In this document: piece after piece, positions 9,401-17,082 of the stretch
Numbering within the stretch: the stretch's first letter is position 1
How the letters are laid out: each line of letters starts with the position of its first letter
NCBI RefSeq assembly: GCF_003368325.1
Contig: NZ_CP031467.1
Coordinates: 2,976,001 to 3,040,000 of the forward strand
Reading direction: 5' to 3'
Length of the DNA: 64,000 bases
Source of the DNA: Paraburkholderia caffeinilytica
Lineage (GTDB): Bacteria > Pseudomonadota > Gammaproteobacteria > Burkholderiales > Burkholderiaceae
Made by a program: the position numbers and the translations under genes
Notes under the pieces: model-generated
The model's input: the letters and a program-made list of their open reading frames with translations, nothing else
Database searches by the model: none
Told to the model about the DNA's origin: nothing

Positions 9401-10694
9401 TGCCAATGTGCCGTCGCTGAAAACGACCGGCGGCCTGTTCGGCCCAAGCTATCTGCTCGACGGTCACCTCGCGCTGAAACTGGCTCTCGGCGGCACGGTC
9501 GCCAAGCCGAACCTGACGGGCGCGCTGCTCGGCGAAGGCTTGTCGGCCACGCTGGTCGACCAGGGCGTGCAGTTGAAAGACGGCGTGGTGCGCATCGCGC
9601 TTTCGCAAAATCTGGTGGATTTCCAGCAGGTCGAGTTTCACGGTGCGAGCGGTACGCTGCGCGCCACCGGCCGTGTGCGCCTGGACGGCGCGGAACCGGA
9701 CCTGTCCGCGAGCATCGTCGCGGATAAGCTGGAGTTGTTCGCGGCGCCGGACCGCAATCTGTCGCTGTCGGGCAGCGCGAGCGTGGCGAATGCCGGGGCG
9801 GAGGGCGGCATGGCGATCAACGGCAAGTTCGTGGTCGATCACGCGCTGTTCGACATGCCGGAGCAGTCCGCGCCGAAGCTTGGCGACGACGTGGTGGTCG
9901 TGCGTCCGGACGGCACGGTGGCGGGCGAGCGGTCGCCGCCCGCGGTGGCCGGCACGAACAAGCCGATCGGTCCGTTCGCGCCGCGCGCCAATATCGACAT
10001 CAGTCTCGGCAACGACTTCCGCTTCCGCGGGCAAGGCGCCGATCTCGGCCTGAGCGGCACGATCACGGCGATGAGCGCGCCGAACCTGCCGCTGCGCGCG
10101 GTCGGCAATGTCCGTGTGACGCAAGGCTCGACCTACACCGCGTTCGGCCGCAAGCTCAACATCGAGAACGGCTTCTTCACGTTCAACGGTCCGGTGGCCA
10201 ATCCTGGCATCAACATCCTGGCCATGCGCCGCAATCAGCAGGTCGAGGCGGGCGTGCAGGTCACGGGCACGGTCCAGTTCCCGGTTGCGAAGCTGGTGTC
10301 CGAGCCGAACGTGGCGGACAACGAAAAGCTCTCGTGGCTGCTGTTTGGGCACGGCACGGATCAGGGCAATAACCTTGGACAGCAAAGCACCATGACGACC
10401 GCGCTTGCCTTGCTCGGCAGCGCGAGCGGCAAACGGATCGCGCAGAGCTTCGGACTCGACGAGTTTTCGATCGGGCGAAGCGACGTCGGGCTGACCGATC
10501 CGCAAGTGGTGATGGTGTCGAAGGCGATCAACGAGTGGCTCGTGGTGGGCTACGAGCAGGGTCTGCAGTCGGCGAGCAATGCGATCAAGGCGACGGTGAA
10601 CCTCACGCGCTATTGGTCGGTCGCGGCATATGGCGGCACCTTCGACGGCATAGAGCTGTTTTACACACGTCGCTTCGACCGGATCCGGTGGTGA
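6435..10694 (+). CDS. tamB: TamB-type translocation and assembly protein
   Basis: 1419 residues. A Pro/Gly-rich cytoplasmic tail (residues 7-36) precedes one membrane anchor (LLLKTLAWMVAVLVLLVAVA, 45-64). A very long beta-rich periplasmic region of AsmA/TamB repeats follows, ending in the conserved TamB/DUF490 C-terminal domain with LSWLLFGHG and a final YTRRFDRIRW. TamB proteins form a hydrophobic groove between the membranes and are linked to phospholipid transport and outer-membrane protein insertion. An Ala/Lys/Pro low-complexity stretch interrupts the repeats (about residues 530-600), which is common in this genus. It is co-transcribed with tamA and followed by a strong terminator. Confidence 0.93.
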   Translation: MTTDVSAQPPAQPPGAHPPGEPPGQPPGQPPPPGAPQPRRRRGRLLLKTLAWMVAVLVLLVAVAIGLLYGALTTERGTAYAWQAAVKLLGGKLAGTVESGALSSGVQLRQVRWRSLDGSGTDIQIDRVAGRWGLTRKPWRFTIDYLHVGTIDARVGTSSGSSGPLNLPQDLRLPMQLEVRDVQVDTLLLREGASTTELSRFMFHGRSDGRHHEAAIERLDTPFGAVTAAARLDGVRPFPLTGDLGYSGKVNEEAVQVGGHLSGSLENLIAELDASGMKLAGHARVEATPFGDVPLQRATLTFDHINPQAFAPGAPLADLAVRAELQPVGQGAASGLNTDTAEKGAAGFAVAGHVSIVNARPGAIDQNLLPVIDANADVHLDAQAQRISNLKVRLVKSATLAGGGALTGKHGQFDLQVAGLDLNALEATVRPTQLSGPIGIRLSDDVQSLTLDLADPKAGLRAQGKVTFDPARLSFNDVRVTSGKGRIDLSGALKHDANSTYNLKAQLTDFDPLTLASQMASRTPVAGPEPTASNAKSTKAAQGAAEAGSAAGAKSAAPADKAAAAVKNTAKAAVRTEVVQRKTPPPKRGAPPARKIEARVNGTLTAAGMLGPVFTTKAEFKLGPSVYDGLPLTGGGVVQLSGSRILPSRANLSVAGNQVDLQGSFGARGDRLRFRVDAPELERLGFGLAGLIAADGDVTGSFAHPNVVLNYKADSVVFSSNRIGHAEGHAELRDGANGALVFTTDARNLSAGGVDLTTLTARLSGTRANHTLEAAAIGKLQDRPLDLTLAANGKLTEAREGTRWDGTVTRLQNRGTPALNLESPLAVSAGPSRLTLGATRLTLEGAVLSLKSFAFDHGKVQSAGTLTGISLARLQDLRRQITGEPPAVKTDLVFDGDWDFALGSTASGHVQLKRRSGDVTVEIGRGLASLGITDMSARAEFSGGNRLNATVHAQASRIGVVDADAHTTLVMRDGFLTVNEEGAVSGNVNANVPSLKTTGGLFGPSYLLDGHLALKLALGGTVAKPNLTGALLGEGLSATLVDQGVQLKDGVVRIALSQNLVDFQQVEFHGASGTLRATGRVRLDGAEPDLSASIVADKLELFAAPDRNLSLSGSASVANAGAEGGMAINGKFVVDHALFDMPEQSAPKLGDDVVVVRPDGTVAGERSPPAVAGTNKPIGPFAPRANIDISLGNDFRFRGQGADLGLSGTITAMSAPNLPLRAVGNVRVTQGSTYTAFGRKLNIENGFFTFNGPVANPGINILAMRRNQQVEAGVQVTGTVQFPVAKLVSEPNVADNEKLSWLLFGHGTDQGNNLGQQSTMTTALALLGSASGKRIAQSFGLDEFSIGRSDVGLTDPQVVMVSKAINEWLVVGYEQGLQSASNAIKATVNLTRYWSVAAYGGTFDGIELFYTRRFDRIRW

Positions 10695-10740
10695 TGGCGG
10701 CGGAGTCGGTGGCGCGGGTCTGAGCAAGGCCACGCCACAA

Positions 10741-10775
10741 AAAAAACGGCACGCCTTGTTAAGCGTGCCGTTTTT
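10741..10775. terminator. Bidirectional terminator between tamB and metG
   Basis: Stem ACGGCACGC / GCGTGCCGT with an 8-base loop, preceded by five A and followed by five T. It lies between two convergent genes (tamB ends at 10694, metG ends at 10808) and can serve both. Confidence 0.9.
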
Positions 10776-10807
10776 CTTGATGCATGCAGCGTTCGACGCC
10801 GCGCGCT

Positions 10808-12952
10808 TTATTTCACGCGCATGCCCGGCTTCGCGCCGCTATCCGGTTCGAGGACGTAAAGGCCCGGCTCGGCTTTCTCGTCGGTCGCCGAGGCTGCCAG
10901 CACCATCCCTTCGGACAGGCCGAACTTCATCTTGCGCGGCGCGAGGTTTGCGACCATCACCGTCAGCTTGCCGATCAGTTGCTCCGGCTGATAGGCCGAC
11001 TTGATACCCGAGAACACGTTGCGCGTCTTCTCTTCACCGATGTCGAGCGTGAGTTGCAGCAGCTTGTCCGAGCCGTCAACCGCCTTGCAGTCGACGATCT
11101 TCGCGACGCGCAGATCGATCCTGGCGAAATCGTCGATTGAGATGATGCCGGGCGTTTCGTCGTTGTTGGCGGCGGCTGCTTTCGCTGCTTTCGCGGCCTT
11201 CGACTTGGCCTTGGCATCCGCCGGCGCCGCGGCTTCCGGCGTGGTTTGAAGCGAATCGCGATTCGCTGCGATCAGCGCCTCGATCTGCTTCGGATCGACG
11301 CGCGTCATCAGATGCTTGTACGCGTTGATCGGGCGCGTGGAGGAGAGCGGCACGTTTGCGTCGGCCCACACCAGCGGTTCGATGCCGAGGAAGGCCTCCA
11401 CCGCTTCCGCCAGCTTCGGCAACACCGGCTTGAGCGCCAGCGAGAGCAGACGGAACGCCTCGATGCTGACGCTGCAGGTTTCGTGCAGCGCGGCCGCGTT
11501 CGCCGGGTCTTTCGCCTGATCCCACGGCTTGGCGGTGTCGACGTAGGCGTTGACCGCGTCGGCCAGTTCCATGGTCTGACGCAGCGCGCGGTTGTACTCG
11601 CGTGCTTCGTAGTTCGCGGCGATTTGCGGCACGGCGGCGCGCAGTGTGGCGAGCAGCGGGTGCTGCATCGCGCTGTCCTGCACGAGGCCGTCGAAACGCT
11701 TGATCAGGAAACCGGCGGCGCGGCTCGCGATGTTCACGTATTTGCCGACCAGGTCGCTGTTCACGCGCGCCTGGAAGTCGTCGAGGTTCAGGTCGAGGTC
11801 TTCCATCGTGCTGTTTAGCTTGGCGGCGAAGTAGTAGCGCAGCCACTCCGGATTGAGGCCCGTGTCGATCACGCTTTGCGCGGTGATGAACGTGCCGCGC
11901 GACTTCGACATCTTCGCGCCGTCCACCGTCAGGAAGCCGTGCGCGAACACGTTGGTCGGCGTGCGGTGGCCCGAAAATTCGAGCATGGCCGGCCAGAACA
12001 GCGTGTGGAAATACAGAATGTCCTTCCCGATGAAGTGGTACTGCTCGGCGGTCGAGCCCTTGCGAATCCACGCGTCGAAGTCGAGGCCGCGTTTTTCGGC
12101 CAGGTTCTTGAAGCTTGCGTAATAGCCGACCGGTGCATCCAGCCACACGTAGAAATACTTGCCCGGCGCGCCCGGAATTTCGAAGCCGAAATACGGCGCG
12201 TCGCGCGAAATATCCCAGTCGGCGAGCTTGGCTTCGCCGGCCTCGCCGAGCCATTCGCGCATCTTGTTGGTGGCCTCCGGTTGCGCGAGGCCGCTGACCC
12301 ATTCGCGCAGGAAATTTTCGCAACGCGGATCGGACAGCCGGAAGAAGTAGTGCGTCGAGGTCTTGCGAATCGGCGTGGCGCCCGAGACGACCGAATACGG
12401 ATTGACCAGTTCGGTCGGCAGATAAGTCGAACCGCATACTTCGCAACTGTCGCCGTATTGATCCTTCGCGCCGCACTTCGGGCATTCGCCCTTGATGAAG
12501 CGGTCCGGCAGGAACATTTCCTTGACGGGATCGTATGCCTGCTCGATGTCGCGCGCTTCGATCAGGCCGGCGTCCTTGAGCGCCAGGTAGACCGATTCGC
12601 TCAGCACGCGGTTCTCTTCGGAATCGGTCGAGTAGTAATTGTCGAACGAAATCCCGAAGCTGTCGAAATCGCGCTTGTGCTCCTGCCAGACGCGGTCGAT
12701 CAACTGCTTCGGCGTCAGACCTTCCTTCTCCGCGCGCAGCATGACGGGCGTGCCGTGCGTGTCGTCGGCGCCCACGTAGTAGACCTCGTGCCCGTGCATT
12801 CGCAACGTCCGGACCCAGATGTCCGTCTGGATATATTCAACCAGATGGCCGATATGGATTTGCCCATTCGCATACGGAAGGGCCGACGTGACGAGAACCT
12901 GGCGACGGCCTGACGGCGCGCCTGCGGAGAGATCGGTTGCGGGTGCTGACAT
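10808..12952 (-). CDS. metG: Methionyl-tRNA synthetase
   Basis: 714 residues. Class I synthetase charging tRNA-Met. [13 protein letters not shown] near residue 25 carries the HIGH signature, [18 protein letters not shown] is a four-cysteine zinc knuckle, and KMSKSRG is the KMSKS loop. The C-terminus adds an Ala/Lys-rich linker (about 570-605) and a tRNA-binding OB fold ([16 protein letters not shown] onward), as in dimeric MetG1-type enzymes. Starts with ATG at 12952. It is alone on its strand here. Confidence 0.97.
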   Translation of the reverse strand: MSAPATDLSAGAPSGRRQVLVTSALPYANGQIHIGHLVEYIQTDIWVRTLRMHGHEVYYVGADDTHGTPVMLRAEKEGLTPKQLIDRVWQEHKRDFDSFGISFDNYYSTDSEENRVLSESVYLALKDAGLIEARDIEQAYDPVKEMFLPDRFIKGECPKCGAKDQYGDSCEVCGSTYLPTELVNPYSVVSGATPIRKTSTHYFFRLSDPRCENFLREWVSGLAQPEATNKMREWLGEAGEAKLADWDISRDAPYFGFEIPGAPGKYFYVWLDAPVGYYASFKNLAEKRGLDFDAWIRKGSTAEQYHFIGKDILYFHTLFWPAMLEFSGHRTPTNVFAHGFLTVDGAKMSKSRGTFITAQSVIDTGLNPEWLRYYFAAKLNSTMEDLDLNLDDFQARVNSDLVGKYVNIASRAAGFLIKRFDGLVQDSAMQHPLLATLRAAVPQIAANYEAREYNRALRQTMELADAVNAYVDTAKPWDQAKDPANAAALHETCSVSIEAFRLLSLALKPVLPKLAEAVEAFLGIEPLVWADANVPLSSTRPINAYKHLMTRVDPKQIEALIAANRDSLQTTPEAAAPADAKAKSKAAKAAKAAAANNDETPGIISIDDFARIDLRVAKIVDCKAVDGSDKLLQLTLDIGEEKTRNVFSGIKSAYQPEQLIGKLTVMVANLAPRKMKFGLSEGMVLAASATDEKAEPGLYVLEPDSGAKPGMRVK

Positions 12953-13352
12953 AAGGATGGTGGGAGCCTGCGGTGGGACGAAACGTTGATTCTAGCAGGG
13001 CCGGCGCCGGGCGCGGACTGGGCCGGCGGCGGGGCGGGACGGTGTGTCCCCAGGGGAACGTCCTGCGTGGCGAAAACCGAGCGCCCAAAAAAAACCGGGG
13101 CTATTAACCCCGGAGCAACAACGACAAGAGGAGAATGGTGACGCGGCGGCTTCGCCAGCCACGTACCGTAAAGACAGACCGCGAATTTTCGGCAGAGTTC
13201 GAAATTTTTTTCGCTCTCGTGCGAGATTTTGTTTCCCCGGCTTTGGGCGCCTTACCGGACGCCGGCAGCCAGGGTTTCAAAAGCGGGTGTCGCCGGCCGG
13301 CGGCAAGCGTCGCCTGACGCCCGGCAGTTTCTCCCTCTTTCAGGCTGTGCCG
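12953..13352. other. Gene-free gap between metG and the OmpA-like gene
   Basis: 400 bases. Holds the minus-strand terminator at 13087-13113 and, on the plus strand at about 13126, an AAGAGGAG motif just before an ATG; the 60-codon frame that follows is Arg-rich and unlike a protein. The promoter for metG must lie between 12953 and the terminator. Confidence 0.6.
13087..13113 (-). terminator. Terminator downstream of the OmpA-like gene
   Basis: Read on the minus strand, CCGGGG, a 7-base loop, CCCCGG, then eight T. It stands about 240 bases after the OmpA-like stop and upstream of metG, separating the two minus-strand genes. The long distance means the OmpA-like mRNA has an unusually long 3' end. 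Confidence 0.8.
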
Positions 13353-14006
13353 TTATTGCGTGGCGTGCTGAGCCGTGGCGCGCAGATAGATTTCCACGCG
13401 ACGGTTGGCGGCGCGGCCGGCTTCGGTGTTGTTGTCAGCGACCGGCTGGTTCTGGCCCATGCCTTGTGCCGACAGGCGTTGCGGCGCGACACCGCGTTGC
13501 CCCAGATAGCCCGTCACGCTTTGCGCACGGTTGACCGACAGCGTCTGGTTGTAAGCCGGCTGACCCGTGCTATCCGTGTAGCCGATCACCTGGGCGATCA
13601 GTTCCGGATTCTGCTGCATGGTCTGCGTCAACTGATCCAGCACCGGCGCGAACGACGGCTTGACCGCGTAGCTGTTGGTGTCGAACGTGACCGAGCTCGG
13701 GATGTTCAGCTTGAGCGAGCCGTCCGGCTGCTCGGTGATCTGCGTGCCGGTGCCCTTGGTGGCGCCCGACAGCTTGTTGTGAATGGCTTGCCAGTTGTAG
13801 CCGGTGATGCCGCCCACGGCTGCGCCGGCGCCCGCGCCGATCGCCGCACCCTTGCCGCCGCCGAAGATCGCGCCGATCGCCGCGCCGGTGGCGGCGCCTA
13901 CGCCCGTGCCGACCGCCGTGTCAGTGCCTTGTTGAGTTGCGCAGCCAGCCAGCAACGAACCGGCAACGGCGAAAACGGCAAGGCGAGTCATGATTTTTGC
14001 ATTCAT
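13353..14006 (-). CDS. OmpA-family lipoprotein with glycine-zipper
   Basis: 217 residues. A lipoprotein signal ends with LLAGC (acylated Cys22). A Gly/Ala-rich zipper (about 33-70, GVGAATGAAIGAIFGGGKGAA) probably enters or packs on a membrane. The OmpA C-terminal peptidoglycan-binding domain (about 105-215) shows VTFDTNSYAVKP, IGYTDSTG and NRRVEIYL. It likely anchors the outer membrane to the cell wall. The start at 14006 has AAGAGGA 8 bases before it. The frame remains open further upstream without coding character. It resembles YiaD/Pal-type proteins rather than the OmpA porin, since there is no N-terminal barrel. Confidence 0.9.
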   Translation of the reverse strand: MNAKIMTRLAVFAVAGSLLAGCATQQGTDTAVGTGVGAATGAAIGAIFGGGKGAAIGAGAGAAVGGITGYNWQAIHNKLSGATKGTGTQITEQPDGSLKLNIPSSVTFDTNSYAVKPSFAPVLDQLTQTMQQNPELIAQVIGYTDSTGQPAYNQTLSVNRAQSVTGYLGQRGVAPQRLSAQGMGQNQPVADNNTEAGRAANRRVEIYLRATAQHATQ

Positions 14007-14337
14007 TTTTTGATTCCTCTTGAGTGAAGCAGGTGGAAGCGATAAATCTATCCGCCGGACGTGACGGCCGTAAAGCGCGCGACTCGACAATGTGAGAATC
14101 CTGCGTCTTCCCTGGTCCTGGTCCGACAGCGGAGAAGGGTCTTCCGGCAAGGCTTGGCGCCAGCCACTACAATGATGACTGAAGTACGCAGCGATGCGAC
14201 CCCATGGCGTTCCGCCTGCCCGAAGGGTGCATGGCGCGCCTGGTTTTAGCAATGCTGCCTAACAATTTTTTTCAAATTCCGGCGCGTGCCCGAAACTTGG
14301 ATTCCGCTGCGCTGCAAGTGTTCCCCACGGAGTGTCA
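14007..14337. other. Divergent intergenic region between the OmpA-like gene and apbC
   Basis: 331 bases carrying the two divergent promoters and the apbC ribosome site (ACGGAG at 14327-14332). I could not assign a convincing -35/-10 pair, and no small gene is apparent. Confidence 0.5.
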
Positions 14338-15426
14338 ATGAGTATCGATCGGGCTTTGGTCGACGCTGCCCTCGCGGCCGTCACTGACCCCAACACGGGC
14401 AAGCCCTACGCGGCTGCCAAAAACATCAGGAACGTGGCCGTGGAGGGTGACACGGCCAGCCTCGAAGTGGTACTCGGCTATCCGGCCAAACGGCAGTTTG
14501 AAGCGATCCGCACGCAGTTCACCGATGCGCTGAAGGCTGTTCCGGGCGTGGCAAACGCACGCGTCGAGGTGTCCCAGAACATCGCTGCGCACACCGTGCA
14601 GCGCGGCGTCAAACTCTTGCCGAACGTTAAAAACATCGTTGCGGTAGCGTCGGGCAAGGGCGGGGTCGGCAAAAGCACGACCGCTGTGAACCTCGCGCTG
14701 GCACTGGCGAGCGAAGGCGCGTCGGTCGGTATCCTCGATGCGGACATCTATGGCCCGTCGTTGCCGATGATGCTCGGGATTGTCGGCCGTCCCGAATCAC
14801 CCGACGAAAAGTCGATGAACCCGATGACCGGCCACGGCTTGCAGGCCAACTCGATCGGCTTTCTGATCGAGCAGGACAATCCGATGGTGTGGCGCGGCCC
14901 GATGGCCACTTCAGCGCTCGAGCAACTGCTGCGGCAGACCAACTGGCAAGATCTCGACTACCTGATCGTCGACATGCCGCCGGGCACCGGCGACATTCAG
15001 CTGACCTTGTCGCAGCGGGTGCCGGTGACGGGCGCCGTGATCGTCACGACGCCGCAGGACATCGCGCTGCTCGACGCAAAGAAGGGTCTCAAGATGTTCG
15101 AGAAGGTCGGCATTCCGATCCTCGGCATCGTCGAAAACATGGGTATGCATATCTGCTCGAATTGCGGCCACGAAGAGCATATCTTCGGCGCGGGCGGCGG
15201 CGAGCGGATGGGCAAGGAATATGGCGTCGACGTGCTCGGCAGCCTGCCGCTCGATATTGCCATCCGCGAGCAGGCCGACTCCGGCAAACCCACTGTCGTG
15301 GCGGATCCGCAAGGGCGTATTGCGGAGATCTACCGGTCGATCGCGCGCAAGGTTGCGATCCATATCGCCGAGCGGGCGCGCGACATGACCTCGAAGTTTC
15401 CCAGCATCGTTGTCCAGAACACCTGA
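14338..15426 (+). CDS. apbC: Iron-sulfur cluster carrier ApbC/Mrp
   Basis: 362 residues. N-terminal MIP18/DUF59 domain (about 1-90), then a P-loop ATPase with [22 protein letters not shown] and VDMPPGTGD. The conserved CxxC pair CSNC near residue 277 bridges the [4Fe-4S] cluster in the dimer. The protein delivers Fe-S clusters to apoenzymes in the cytoplasm. ATG 14338 is preferred over the GTG two codons upstream because ACGGAG is then five bases away. Mrp next to metG is a familiar arrangement in proteobacteria. Confidence 0.95.
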   Translation: MSIDRALVDAALAAVTDPNTGKPYAAAKNIRNVAVEGDTASLEVVLGYPAKRQFEAIRTQFTDALKAVPGVANARVEVSQNIAAHTVQRGVKLLPNVKNIVAVASGKGGVGKSTTAVNLALALASEGASVGILDADIYGPSLPMMLGIVGRPESPDEKSMNPMTGHGLQANSIGFLIEQDNPMVWRGPMATSALEQLLRQTNWQDLDYLIVDMPPGTGDIQLTLSQRVPVTGAVIVTTPQDIALLDAKKGLKMFEKVGIPILGIVENMGMHICSNCGHEEHIFGAGGGERMGKEYGVDVLGSLPLDIAIREQADSGKPTVVADPQGRIAEIYRSIARKVAIHIAERARDMTSKFPSIVVQNT

Positions 15427-15557
15427 TCTGCCGTTCGGACAAGGGGTTAAAGCGGGGCCAAGTCGCCAATTTGCGTCTGGTCTCGCGGTATCATGTCGAC
15501 TTCACAAGTTCGGCTCGGCGGCCGCAGGGGCGGCTGCCAGGCCGGCAAGAGGATCGC

Positions 15558-16091
15558 ATGGGAAAACGAATCGACGGGCAGGCGGTGCATGCGTTCATCG
15601 TCCTGGCTGCCAGCAGTGTGCTTTTATGCGGCTGTAGCACGTTCCTGAGGCCACAGGAAAAGCGTGCGGACGCACAATTGCTGCCCACCGTGGGCAATCA
15701 GGCGCACGGCCTCGTCACGTTCATCGAGCGCTCGGACGGCGTGCAGGTCACCTACAATCTCGAGGGCTTGCCGCCCAATAGCGACCACGCGCTGCAAGTG
15801 CACGAGCGCGGCGACTGCAATGCCGCCGACGGCTCCAGCGCCGGCCAGGTGTTCTCGCCGGCAGCCGAGCGTCTGAAGGCCGGTGCCCGGGTCGAAGGCG
15901 ATCTCGGCAACATCCACGCGGACGCGAACGGCGTGGCCACCGGTTTCATCGTTGCACCGGACGTGTCGCTCGACGGCATCCGCTCGGTATTGCAACGCGC
16001 GGTCCTGCTGCATCACGACGCGACCGACCCTTACGCGTATCCGCAGCATGGCGCGGGCCCCGCGCTCGCGTGCGGGTCGATTCGCCAGTGA
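15558..16091 (+). CDS. SodC-like lipoprotein lacking most metal ligands
   Basis: 177 residues. Strong AAGAGGA site before the ATG and a lipoprotein signal (LLCGC, Cys26). The rest follows the Cu/Zn superoxide dismutase fold: LPPNSDHALQVHERGDC, AGQVFSP, EGDLGN, AVLLHHDATD, LACGSI. Against the family pattern FHVHE, GGHxxP, HxGDLG and VVHxxxDD, the first copper His is Gln80, the bridging His of the GGH motif is gone, and the zinc His before GDLG is gone. His82, Asp115 and a His at 152/153 remain, as do the two disulfide cysteines (Cys87, Cys172). It probably cannot dismutate superoxide. It is an outer-membrane or periplasmic lipoprotein of unknown role, transcribed after apbC. Confidence 0.82.
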   Translation: MGKRIDGQAVHAFIVLAASSVLLCGCSTFLRPQEKRADAQLLPTVGNQAHGLVTFIERSDGVQVTYNLEGLPPNSDHALQVHERGDCNAADGSSAGQVFSPAAERLKAGARVEGDLGNIHADANGVATGFIVAPDVSLDGIRSVLQRAVLLHHDATDPYAYPQHGAGPALACGSIRQ

Positions 16092-16428
16092 GTACCCGCG
16101 CGCCACGTGCGTCGTCTGCGGGCGGCGCGGCTGCTTGACCCGGCTGCTTCAGCGTTCCGCAGTGGCTTCCGGGCGTGCGCCGGGCCGCTCCTTGACCATA
16201 CCCGCGGCAGCATTTTCCTGATCGCGTAAAATAAGCGCCTTTCGTTGCGGGCGGCTGGCCCGGGGCACGTAGCCGAAGACGCCCGGCTCGGGACACCAGC
16301 CCGGCGGCGCGATTGCAGCGGCATGCCGTCCAGGCCGTTGTCCGATCGTTAGCCAACCAGTTGCCCGGAAGTTACGCCGGGCTGTTACCCGTCACACACC
16401 TGTCACTCAAGTCGAGCAGCGTTCACCT
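16092..16428. other. Intergenic region upstream of dcd
   Basis: 337 bases with no supportable gene. TTGACC at 16192 and TAAAAT at 16227 resemble promoter hexamers but are 29 bases apart, too far to pair. A GC-rich tract with several short inverted pairs fills the rest. Confidence 0.5.
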
Positions 16429-16998
16429 ATGACTATCAAATCCGACAAGTGGATCCGGCGCATGGCCGAGTCGCACAACATGATCGAGCCGTTCGCGCCG
16501 GATCAGGTCCGCGTCTCCGAAGACGGCCGGAAGATTGTCAGCTACGGCACGTCGAGCTACGGTTACGACATCCGCTGCGCCGACGAATTCAAGATCTTCA
16601 CCAATATCAACTCGACCATCGTCGATCCGAAGAACTTTGACGAGAAATCGTTTGTCGACTTCAAGGGCGATGTCTGCATCATTCCGCCGAATTCGTTCGC
16701 GCTGGCCCGCACGGTCGAATATTTCCGCATTCCGCGCAGCGTCCTGACCGTGTGTCTGGGCAAATCCACGTATGCGCGTTGCGGGATCATCGTCAACGTC
16801 ACGCCGTTCGAGCCGGAATGGGAAGGACACGTCACGCTCGAATTCTCGAATACGACACCTTTGCCTGCGAAAATCTACGCGAACGAAGGCGTCGCCCAGG
16901 TGCTGTTTTTCGAAAGCGACGAAATTTGTGAGACGTCGTACGCGGATCGCGGCGGCAAATATCAAGGTCAGCACGGCGTCACGTTGCCCAAGACGTGA
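16429..16998 (+). CDS. dcd: dCTP deaminase
   Basis: 189 residues, family length. Deaminates dCTP to dUTP, feeding dTMP synthesis. Motifs: SYGYDIRC (about 44-51), [28 protein letters not shown] (about 110-138, containing the catalytic Glu) and the C-terminal GKYQGQHG lid. Its start follows a gene-free stretch, so it probably has its own promoter, and a hairpin with a T tract follows the stop. Confidence 0.97.
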   Translation: MTIKSDKWIRRMAESHNMIEPFAPDQVRVSEDGRKIVSYGTSSYGYDIRCADEFKIFTNINSTIVDPKNFDEKSFVDFKGDVCIIPPNSFALARTVEYFRIPRSVLTVCLGKSTYARCGIIVNVTPFEPEWEGHVTLEFSNTTPLPAKIYANEGVAQVLFFESDEICETSYADRGGKYQGQHGVTLPKT

Positions 16999-17033
16999 CG
17001 TCGGCTGCGTACTGACCCACCAGCTATTCGGGT

Positions 17034-17070
17034 GACCGCTGCCTGGTCAGATGCAGCGGTCGTTCTTTTT
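17034..17070 (+). terminator. Terminator-like hairpin between dcd and the decarboxylase
   Basis: Stem GACCGCTGC (17034-17042) and GCAGCGGTC (17053-17061), then GTTCTTTTT. Its T tract abuts the GGAGA ribosome site of the next gene, leaving no room for a promoter in between. Confidence 0.8.
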
Positions 17071-17082
17071 GGAGAATCGCCC

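Noticed and set aside
7977..10733. Very long minus-strand open frame (about 918 codons) inside tamB
   Set aside because: It is the antisense of tamB in a GC-rich genome; the product is Arg/His/Ala-rich without any domain, and tamB itself has clear domains.
13135..13317. 60-codon plus-strand frame after an AAGAGGAG motif
   Set aside because: The motif is too close to the ATG, and the product is basic and featureless.
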